Below are positions 1 to 4,981 of a stretch of DNA of 7,869 bases, piece by piece. The notes below the pieces were generated by a model. It worked only from the letters and a program-made list of their open reading frames with translations, did not search any database and was not told where the DNA came from. Position 1 is the first letter of the stretch, and every line of letters begins with the position of its first letter. The position numbers and the translations under genes are program-made. This stretch comes from an uncultured Bacilli bacterium (GTDB taxonomy: Bacteria; Bacillota_I; Bacilli_A; RF39; UBA660). The DNA lies in NCBI GenBank assembly GCA_934155185.1, contig CAKPGT010000031.1, positions 1-7,869 of the forward strand, in the 5' to 3' direction.

Positions 1-118
1 AGTACGGTAGCGACTATCGGAATTTAAGCCTATGGAGAATAAAGGTTACTTTATCTTTGAAGTAGGAATGTTGGGACAGCAACGACTAATCCCGAATAAA
101 AATTTAAAATTATTTTAA
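1..118 (+). mobile_element. Possible right end of an IS200/IS605-type element (TnpB tail / guide-RNA region)
   Basis: The frame opening after the TAG at 8-10 and ending with TAA at 116-118 reads RLSEFKPMENKG followed by a short tail. This resembles the poorly conserved C-terminal end of TnpB proteins, where an (E)xKPVE-like motif precedes the stop. The DNA is also highly structured: a 6-bp stem with a CGA loop at 5-19, a 5-bp stem at 47-51 with 60-64, and a 6-bp stem at 71-76 with 90-95. TnpB genes commonly overlap a structured omega-RNA at their 3' end, which would fit both observations. The rest of the gene lies outside the window, and the TAG suggests either a decayed copy or an RNA-only end. 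Alternatives are another small structured RNA or the 3' UTR of an unrelated gene. The family call rests on motif resemblance only. Confidence 0.38.
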
Positions 119-131
119 TTTTTATTCTTTT
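94..131 (+). terminator. AT-rich hairpin terminator before the WG-repeat genes
   Basis: A perfect 11-bp inverted repeat pairs GAATAAAAATT (94-104) with AATTTTTATTC (117-127), and TTTT follows. The stem is almost all A-T, so it is weaker than a typical GC-rich intrinsic terminator, but its position just before a strong promoter fits the end of the upstream transcript. It could work in both directions because of its symmetry. Confidence 0.5.
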
Positions 132-139
132 GTTCAGTG

Positions 140-167
140 TTGACAAATGATAATTTATAAATATAAT
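140..167 (+). promoter_or_regulatory. Sigma-A type promoter of the first WG-repeat gene
   Basis: A consensus TTGACA (140-145) and a consensus TATAAT (162-167) are separated by 16 bp, 28 bases before the start codon at 196. Fourteen bases around the -10 (156-169) recur exactly at 1612-1625 upstream of the second WG gene, so the promoter was part of the duplication. Confidence 0.8.
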
Positions 168-195
168 AGCTTTGTTAATGAAAAGGAGAACTATG

Positions 196-1578
196 ATGGA
201 ATGTGTTATTAAAAAATATTTTGTAGGTAAAAAAATATCATGTGATGATTATAATGCTTTTTCTTTTGCTGTTGCGTCTCATGGTATTGACGAAGGTTTA
301 GCTCGTATTTATAAAGTTAACAGATATGGTGAGCTTAAATGGTCTTTTATAAATGAGGAAGGAAAAGAAGTTATAGAGTCAGATTGCAGTTATATTTCCG
401 GCTTTAAAGAGGGTTTAGCTTGTTTTGCGAAAAAAGACAAAAAATATGGTTATATAAAATATGGTTATATAAATAAAGAAGGAGAAGAAGTTATAAAACC
501 AATTTATGATGAGGCTTCCCGCTTTAATGAGGAATTAGCCTGGGTTAAAAAAGATGGCAAACATGGTTACATCAATAAAGAAGGAAAAGAGGTAATAAAA
601 CCGATTTACGATGATACTTCTGACTTTAGCGAGAGCTTAGCTCTTGTTAAAAAAGATGATAAGTGGGGTTATATAAATAAAGAAGGAAAAGAAGTTATAA
701 AACCAATTTATGATTATGCTTCTGACTTTAGTGAGAGCTTAGCCCTTGTTGAAAAAGATGGCAAATATGGTTACATCAATAAAGAAGGAAAAGAGGTTAT
801 AAAACCAATTTATGATTTTGCTTTCGACTTTAAAGAAGGCTTAGCTCATGTTGAAAAAGATGACAGATATGGTTTCCAGTCTAGATGTGGTTATATAAAC
901 AAAGAAGGAAAAGTAGTTGTAAATCTGATTTATGATGATGCTTTAGACTTTAGTGAGGGCTTAGCCTGGGTTAAAAAAGATGGTAAATATGGTTATATAA
1001 ATAAAGATGGAGAAGAAGTAGTAAAACCAATTTATGATGATGTTTCAGACTTTAGTGAGGGCTTAGCCTGGGTTAAAAAAGATGGCAAATATGGTTATAT
1101 AAATAAAAATGGAGAAGAAGTGATGGAATTAGTTTTCGACAACGCTTCAGATTTTGAAAATAGTTTGGCATATATTGAAAAAGATGGAAAAGGCTATTTT
1201 ATTAATAAGAAAGGGAAAAAAGCAAGTTTAAATTATGATTATTTTTTAGTATCTGATAATTTAGTATTAGCTCCACGAGGTGCTGAATGGTATATCATAA
1301 ACCTTGATAATCCAACATATGAGGTATCAGCAACCACACATGATAAAACAATAAAAAGACAATTTTCTAATGAAAAAGAAGCAGATGAATTTGTAGATTA
1401 CATTGAAGATTGCATTGCTAAAAGAGACAAGAAAAGAAAGCAACAAGAAAGCACACTTGCTGAGAACTTTAAGGTACTAAAAGAGCAATATGAAAAAGAT
1501 ATGTTTAAAGTAAATGAATCTTATATAGATGATATAGAAAAAATATTAGCTAAATGTTACGTAAATAGTATGAAGTAA
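196..1578 (+). CDS. Cytoplasmic WG-repeat protein, about nine repeats with a charged helical tail
   Basis: This 460-aa protein is built from about nine WG-type repeats. The regular unit is 34 residues, running from F(S/K)EGLAWVKKDGK through (Y/W)GYINKEGKEV to KPIYDDASD. Units lie at roughly residues 22-69 (degenerate), 70-109, 110-143, 144-177, 178-211, 212-251, 252-285, 286-319 and 320-350. Tyr often replaces the Trp of the WG core. Residues 351-460 form a distinct domain with an EWYIINLDNPTYEVS motif, ending in a Lys/Glu-rich segment that probably forms a coiled coil (about 405-455). No signal peptide or membrane segment is visible, so it is probably cytoplasmic. The ATG at 196 is chosen over the ATG at 193 and the TTG at 172 because AGGAG (184-188) lies 7 bases upstream and the paralogue begins with the same Met-Glu. 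WG repeats are thought to form beta-rich scaffolds; their ligands are mostly unknown, so I assign no function. Confidence 0.88.
   Translation: MECVIKKYFVGKKISCDDYNAFSFAVASHGIDEGLARIYKVNRYGELKWSFINEEGKEVIESDCSYISGFKEGLACFAKKDKKYGYIKYGYINKEGEEVIKPIYDEASRFNEELAWVKKDGKHGYINKEGKEVIKPIYDDTSDFSESLALVKKDDKWGYINKEGKEVIKPIYDYASDFSESLALVEKDGKYGYINKEGKEVIKPIYDFAFDFKEGLAHVEKDDRYGFQSRCGYINKEGKVVVNLIYDDALDFSEGLAWVKKDGKYGYINKDGEEVVKPIYDDVSDFSEGLAWVKKDGKYGYINKNGEEVMELVFDNASDFENSLAYIEKDGKGYFINKKGKKASLNYDYFLVSDNLVLAPRGAEWYIINLDNPTYEVSATTHDKTIKRQFSNEKEADEFVDYIEDCIAKRDKKRKQQESTLAENFKVLKEQYEKDMFKVNESYIDDIEKILAKCYVNSMK
403..1245 (+). repeat. 102-bp coding repeat array (WG repeats) in the first WG gene
   Basis: The DNA repeats with a period of 102 bp, which is 34 codons. 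The copies starting at 946 and 1048 match over more than 70 bases apart from isolated substitutions such as GGT/GGC and GAT/AAT. Two synonymous versions of the core alternate: GGTTACATCAAT in the third and fifth units, and GGTTATATAAA(T/C) in most others. Unit two carries a 5-residue expansion and the unit at 832-951 a 6-residue insertion around FQSRC. The near-identity shows recent repeat expansion or conversion. Confidence 0.85.
442..471 (+). repeat. Perfect 15-bp in-frame tandem duplication
   Basis: AAATATGGTTATATA occurs twice head to tail at 442-456 and 457-471. It is codon-aligned and doubles KYGYI, residues 83-92 of the first WG protein. It lengthens the second repeat without shifting the frame, as expected from replication slippage. 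Confidence 0.9.
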
Positions 1579-1597
1579 TTTTAATATTTTTTAATTA

Positions 1598-1623
1598 TTT
1601 ACAAACAATTATATAAATATAAT
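1598..1623 (+). promoter_or_regulatory. Probable promoter of the second WG-repeat gene
   Basis: TTTACA (1598-1603) and TATAAT (1618-1623) correspond to the -35 and -10 of the first WG gene, but here they are only 14 bp apart instead of 16. Such a short spacer usually weakens a promoter. There is no convincing terminator after the first WG gene, so read-through could also supply transcript. Confidence 0.5.
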
Positions 1624-1680
1624 AGTTACTTAGTTAGGAGACAATTATGGAAACAACTGTTAAAAAATATTTAGTGAGCG

Positions 1681-1691
1681 AAAAAAAATAA
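1681..1691 (+). other. A8 homopolymer directly followed by a TAA stop: frameshift or slippage site
   Basis: Eight A residues (1681-1688) are read as GAA AAA AAA and are followed at once by TAA in the starting frame. Read as A_AAA_AAA, this is a classical -1 slippery heptamer. A -1 shift would continue with ATA AAT AAT TAT, exactly the open WG-repeat frame. Adding one A by DNA or RNA polymerase slippage would give the same product. I see no strong Shine-Dalgarno-like stimulator 10-14 bases upstream (only TTAGTGAGCG) and cannot judge downstream structure. Confidence 0.6.
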
Positions 1692-1714
1692 ATAATTATG
1701 ATGGCGTTGCAGTC

Positions 1715-2122
1715 TTTAGTGAAGGATTAGCCTGTGTTTCAGAAAATGGAAAATACGGCTATATAAATAAAGATGGTAAGGAAGTAATAGAACTAATTTA
1801 TGACAACGCCTGTAATTTTAAAGAAGGGCTAGCTTGTGTCAAAAAAGATGGCAAATGGGGCTATATAGACAAAGAAGGAAAAGAGGTAGTAAAACCAATT
1901 TATGATATTCTTTTTGGCTTTACAAATGGTTTAGCTTGTTTTAGAAAAGATGGTAAATATGGTTACATCAATAAAGAAGGAAAAGAGGTTATAAAACCAA
2001 TTTATGATGCGGCTTTCTCTTTTAAAGAAGGCTTAGCTCAAGTTGAGAAAGATAGCAAATATGGTTACATCAATAAAGAAGGAAAAGAAGTTGTAAAACC
2101 AATTTATGATGATATTTTATAC
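1715..2122 (+). repeat. Four 102-bp coding repeats in the second WG gene
   Basis: Four units of exactly 102 bp encode WG repeats. Bases 1955-2008 are identical over 54 bp to 763-816 in the first WG gene. The third and fourth units use the GGTTACATCAAT version of the core, while the first two use the GGCTATATA version. The mosaic of versions shared with the neighbouring gene points to exchange between the two arrays. Confidence 0.85.
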
Positions 2123-2427
2123 AGCGATGAACTAGTGCTAGTTAATCAAGATAGTGAGTGGTATATTATAGACTTTGAAAACCCTACATATGAAGTATCG
2201 ATTAATTTACAAGGTAAAATAATTAAAAAACAATTCTCTAAAGAAAGTGAAGCAGATGATTTTGCAAATTACATTCAAGATTATATTAATATAAGAAATA
2301 GGGAAAGAGAAGAAAATAAACTTAATAAAAATTTCAAGGCATTACAAGAACAATATAAAAAAGATACATTAGAAGTAAAAGAATCATATATAGGTGATAT
2401 AGAAGAAAGAATTAATGATTATCATAT

Positions 2428-2457
2428 AAAGAGTATGGATTAATTTTCATACTTTTT
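2428..2457 (+). terminator. Possible terminator overlapping the end of the second WG gene
   Basis: AAAGAGTATG (2428-2437) can pair with CATACTTTTT (2448-2457) in a 10-bp stem with one G-T pair and a 10-base loop. The Ts belong to the stem, with no long T run after it, so it is a weak candidate. The stem includes the last codons and spans the stop codon. Confidence 0.35.
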
Positions 2458-2461
2458 AAAG

Positions 2462-2491
2462 TTGATGTTTTATTATTTTGTTTTATATGAT
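2462..2491 (+). promoter_or_regulatory. Probable promoter of the trmB-obg operon
   Basis: TTGATG (2462-2467) and TATGAT (2486-2491) are 18 bp apart, about 25 bases before the trmB start. An alternative -10, TAAAAT (2491-2496), overlaps it. It is the only good candidate in the gap after the WG genes. Confidence 0.55.
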
Positions 2492-2515
2492 AAAATGATG
2501 TAGAGGTGATTTATT

Positions 2516-3154
2516 ATGCGCTATAATGTAGTTAAGGATGCTAGCGACATTTTAAATAATAGTTCGTATTTAGTTAAAAATCCTGAAAAATATAAAGGAA
2601 ATTGGTCTAACTTATTTTCTAATAAAAATCCTATTAATCTAGAGCTTGGAATGGGTAGGGGAAGCTTTATAATAGAAATGGCTAAGAAGAATCCTAAAAT
2701 AAATTTTATAGGTTTAGAACTTGATAAAAATCAAACAGCTAGTGCTATTAAAGCTATAGGAAATCAGAAAATAGATAATTTAAAGATTATATGTGCTAAT
2801 GCTAGTGATATTATAAATTTCTTTGATAAGGAAATAGATACAATATATTTAACATTTTCAGAACCATGGCCTAAGAAACAGGATGAAAAGAAAAGATTTA
2901 CACATATAAGTTATTTGAAGTTGTATGACAGAATTTTTAAGAAAAATAAACACATAATATTAAAAACTGATAATAAGATTTTATTTGCATCTGCTTTAGA
3001 GAGCTTAAGTGATTATTGGTATATTTTTGATAAAGTAAGTTTAGATTTACATAATGATGAAAGAAAGATAGATAATATTATGACTGATTTTGAAAAGCAG
3101 TATTTTAAAGAAAAAAGACCTATATATTATTTAGAAGCTTCGTTTAAGGGGTAA
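2516..3154 (+). CDS. trmB: tRNA (guanine-N7)-methyltransferase TrmB
   Basis: TrmB uses S-adenosylmethionine to methylate N7 of G46 in the variable loop of tRNAs. The 212-aa length is typical of the family. Visible motifs are the SAM-binding loop LELGMGRGSF (43-51) followed by the acidic FIGLELDKN strand end (64-72), the signature FSEPWPKKQDEKKRFTH (114-130), KTDN (150-153), and the C-terminal TDFEKQYFKEKRPIYYLEA (190-208) that corresponds to the family's TxYExxF...PIYxLE ending. Most members have DPWPK where this one has EPWPK (Glu116). The first 25 residues differ from the usual MRxRxKPWA beginning. AGAGGTGAT (2502-2510) supports the ATG at 2516. It heads a three-gene operon with the 142-aa gene and obg. 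Confidence 0.95.
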   Translation: MRYNVVKDASDILNNSSYLVKNPEKYKGNWSNLFSNKNPINLELGMGRGSFIIEMAKKNPKINFIGLELDKNQTASAIKAIGNQKIDNLKIICANASDIINFFDKEIDTIYLTFSEPWPKKQDEKKRFTHISYLKLYDRIFKKNKHIILKTDNKILFASALESLSDYWYIFDKVSLDLHNDERKIDNIMTDFEKQYFKEKRPIYYLEASFKG

Positions 3155-3157
3155 GAT

Positions 3158-3586
3158 ATGCATAAAAAAAGAAATTGTATTATACTTGATGATCCTATTG
3201 AAAGATATATTGAAATTGACACAAGTTATTATGAAAAAACTAAAAAAAGCTCATACCGGAAAAGTAAGGGTAGAAAAACAACTTATAGTGATTTAGATGA
3301 GCCAAAGAAAACATATAAGTTTGGAGATTTATTGTTACTTTATAGAAGTAGCATAAATGTAGTATATTTATTTAATTCTGGAAGATTTCATTATGTTTAT
3401 CTAGCTGGTTTAGATAATAAGCAAGAAATACAAAGAATAACAGACAGTGATATATCAAGATGTGTAGGCTCATTAAATGAACTTAGTAAAAATAGAGTGA
3501 TTGCTAGTATAAGAGACATGGAAAGCGAAGATAGAGGTATCCCAGATAAAGCTAAAGAAGGACTTTCAAAATTAATGAATAGATAA
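3158..3586 (+). CDS. Unrecognised 142-aa protein between trmB and obg
   Basis: The ATG lies 3 bases after the trmB stop, and its ribosome binding site AAGGGG (3146-3151) sits inside the trmB end, so the two genes are probably translationally coupled. I do not recognise the family. The first 50 residues are very polar and basic (a KKSSYRKSKGRK stretch at 29-40) and look flexible. Residues 53-85 are hydrophobic and aromatic (YKFGDLLLLYRSS, then VVYLFNSGRFHYVYLAG), probably beta strands of a small folded domain. A mixed-charge helical C-terminus follows. There is no signal peptide or clear membrane helix. Co-transcription with trmB and obg would fit a role around RNA or ribosomes, but that is context only. 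Confidence 0.8.
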   Translation: MHKKRNCIILDDPIERYIEIDTSYYEKTKKSSYRKSKGRKTTYSDLDEPKKTYKFGDLLLLYRSSINVVYLFNSGRFHYVYLAGLDNKQEIQRITDSDISRCVGSLNELSKNRVIASIRDMESEDRGIPDKAKEGLSKLMNR

Positions 3587-3598
3587 GGGGGATTAATT

Positions 3599-4867
3599 AT
3601 GTTTGTAGATGAGGTTATAATAAAAGTTAAAGCTGGTAATGGCGGTGATGGCTGTACGGCTTTTAGAAGAGAAAAATATATACCGGATGGTGGACCATTT
3701 GGTGGCAATGGTGGGCGTGGTGCTAATATCATATTTAAAACTGATTTAGGACTTAGAACACTTCTTGATTTAAGATATCAAAAGCTAATTAAGGCACCTA
3801 AGGGTGCTAATGGTTCTGGTAAGAATAAAAATGGTCGTGGTGCAGAGGATGTTATTATAAAGGTTCCAGTTGGTACTACTGTTAAAGATATGGATACTGG
3901 CTTTATTATAGCAGATTTAACTAAGAAGGATGATGAAGTCGTAGTTGCTTATGGTGGACGTGGTGGAAGAGGTAATACTGCTTTTGCAACAGCCTCTAAT
4001 CCAGCACCAGATTTTTCAGAGCATGGCGAACCAGGCGAAGAAAAAACACTTAAAGTAGAACTTAGGTTACTTGCAGACGTTGGGTTTGTTGGCATGCCTT
4101 CAGTTGGCAAGTCTACATTGCTATCTAAGATATCCAAATCTAAACCTAAAATTGCAGCTTACCATTTTACAACTTTAAATCCAAATTTAGGTGTTGTAAA
4201 GACAATTGATGGTAGGGTATTTGTTGCAGCAGATCTTCCAGGGTTAATAAAAGGTGCATCATTAGGTGAAGGATTGGGAGATAAATTTTTAAAGCATATT
4301 CAAAGGACTAGAGTAATTGCACACATAATAGATATGTCTGGAATGGAAGGAAGAGATCCAATTAGCGATTACGAAGTAATAAATAAAGAATTAGAAGATT
4401 TTGACCCTAAGCTAATTAAAAAACCACAAATAGTGATCGCTAATAAAATGGATATAGAGGAAGCAAAAGAAAATTTAAAAAGATTTAAAGAAAAGTATGA
4501 TATTCCGGTTTATGAAATAAGTGCTATAAGTAATATTGGGGTTGATAAGACTTTAGTTGCAATAGCAGATGTTTTGGATAAGGAAGAAGAAAAGCCTTTG
4601 TTTGAAGAGGAAGCTTTTGAATCCCATGTATTATACAAATTCAAAAAAGAAAAGCCATTTACAATAGTAAAAGATAATGACATATTTGTAATAAGTGGAA
4701 AAGAAGTTGAAAAATTATTTAAGATGACTAAGTTTACTGATGAGGGAGCTAAAAGATTTGCTAGGAAATTAAGAAACATGGGTATTGATGAAAAACTAGC
4801 AGAAATGGGAGCAAAACCTGGTGACAGAGTCCAAATAATGGATATGATTTTTGAATATCAAGAATAA
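3599..4867 (+). CDS. obg: Obg-family GTPase (ObgE/CgtA)
   Basis: Obg is an essential GTPase that binds the large ribosomal subunit during assembly and is linked to stress and (p)ppGpp signalling. The 422 aa show the full three-domain plan. The glycine-rich Obg fold covers 1-158, starting MFVDEVIIKVKAGNGGDGC and including the GGPFGGNGGRG and GGRGGRGN turns. The GTPase domain (159 to about 330) has G1 GMPSVGKST (165-173), G2 TTLNPNLG (191-198), G3 DLPGLIKGA (212-220), G4 NKMD (282-285) and G5 SAI (308-310). The C-terminal OCT domain (about 335-422) ends GDRVQIMDMIFEYQE. All nucleotide-binding motifs are intact. AAGGGGG (3585-3591), overlapping the previous stop codon, supports the ATG. It is the last gene of the trmB operon; the rplU-rpmA neighbours common in Bacillota are absent here. 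Confidence 0.98.
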   Translation: MFVDEVIIKVKAGNGGDGCTAFRREKYIPDGGPFGGNGGRGANIIFKTDLGLRTLLDLRYQKLIKAPKGANGSGKNKNGRGAEDVIIKVPVGTTVKDMDTGFIIADLTKKDDEVVVAYGGRGGRGNTAFATASNPAPDFSEHGEPGEEKTLKVELRLLADVGFVGMPSVGKSTLLSKISKSKPKIAAYHFTTLNPNLGVVKTIDGRVFVAADLPGLIKGASLGEGLGDKFLKHIQRTRVIAHIIDMSGMEGRDPISDYEVINKELEDFDPKLIKKPQIVIANKMDIEEAKENLKRFKEKYDIPVYEISAISNIGVDKTLVAIADVLDKEEEKPLFEEEAFESHVLYKFKKEKPFTIVKDNDIFVISGKEVEKLFKMTKFTDEGAKRFARKLRNMGIDEKLAEMGAKPGDRVQIMDMIFEYQE

Positions 4868-4895
4868 GAGGTGCAATTAGTACTTCTTTTTCTTT
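4866..4895 (+). terminator. Intrinsic terminator after obg
   Basis: AAGAGGTGC (4866-4874) pairs with GTACTTCTT (4880-4888) in a 9-bp stem with two G-T pairs and an AATTA loop, followed by TTTTCTTT (4888-4895). It overlaps the obg stop codon and ends the trmB operon. Confidence 0.8.
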
Positions 4896-4925
4896 ACACT
4901 GCATAGAAAATTAAAAGCTATAAAC

Positions 4926-4954
4926 TTGTATTTTTAATATTTTTAGTATAAAAT
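4926..4954 (+). promoter_or_regulatory. Promoter of the WG membrane protein / sortase operon
   Basis: TTGTAT (4926-4931) and TAAAAT (4949-4954) are 17 bp apart, between the obg terminator and the next start codon. An overlapping TATAAA (4947-4952) with a 15-bp spacer is the alternative -10. It is the only candidate promoter seen for the three genes downstream. Confidence 0.6.
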
Positions 4955-4981
4955 AAAAATAGATACTAAAGGAGGGGTAAA

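Larger units (their letters stand above)
1647..2443 (+). pseudogene. Second WG-repeat gene, frameshifted at an A8 tract after codon 14
   Basis: AGGAG (1636-1640) precedes the ATG at 1647, and the frame reads METTVKKYLVSEKK and then stops at TAA (1689-1691). From about 1688 the -1 frame is open without interruption to the TAA at 2441-2443. It continues the protein: INNYDGVAVFSEGLA, four 34-residue WG repeats (1715-1816, 1817-1918, 1919-2020, 2021-2122), then a C-terminal domain closely matching that of the gene at 196-1578, including SEWYIIDFENPTYEVS and a Lys/Glu-rich tail. One extra A in the tract would restore a protein of about 265 aa. The downstream frame has no usable start until a GTG at 2135, which would give a 102-aa fragment with no good ribosome binding site. 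The frame is otherwise undamaged, so recent mutation, phase variation, slippage decoding and a sequencing error all remain possible. Confidence 0.82.

Noticed and set aside
172..195. TTG at 172 or ATG at 193 as the start of the first WG gene
   Set aside because: The ribosome binding site AGGAG at 184-188 lies downstream of the TTG and only 4 bases from the ATG at 193. The ATG at 196 has proper spacing and matches the Met-Glu start of the paralogue.
403..2122. CRISPR-like or satellite array suggested by regular 102-bp periodicity
   Set aside because: The period is exactly 34 codons, differences are mostly synonymous, and there are no unique spacers. It is a coding WG-repeat array.
2135..2443. 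Independent 102-aa gene starting at GTG 2135
   Set aside because: It is the C-terminal domain of the frameshifted WG gene. The upstream frame is continuous with WG repeats, and no good ribosome binding site precedes the GTG.
3397..4779. Three reverse-strand open frames (3397-3732, 3949-4137, 4510-4779)
   Set aside because: They lie opposite obg and the end of the 142-aa gene, have low-complexity Ser/Leu/Pro-rich products with no ribosome binding sites, and mirror the codon bias of the real genes.
4930..4960. Inverted repeat ATTTTTA / TAAAAAT flanking the -10 region as an operator
   Set aside because: Seven-base A/T-only arms are expected by chance in such AT-rich intergenic DNA, and no symmetry beyond A/T bases supports an operator.
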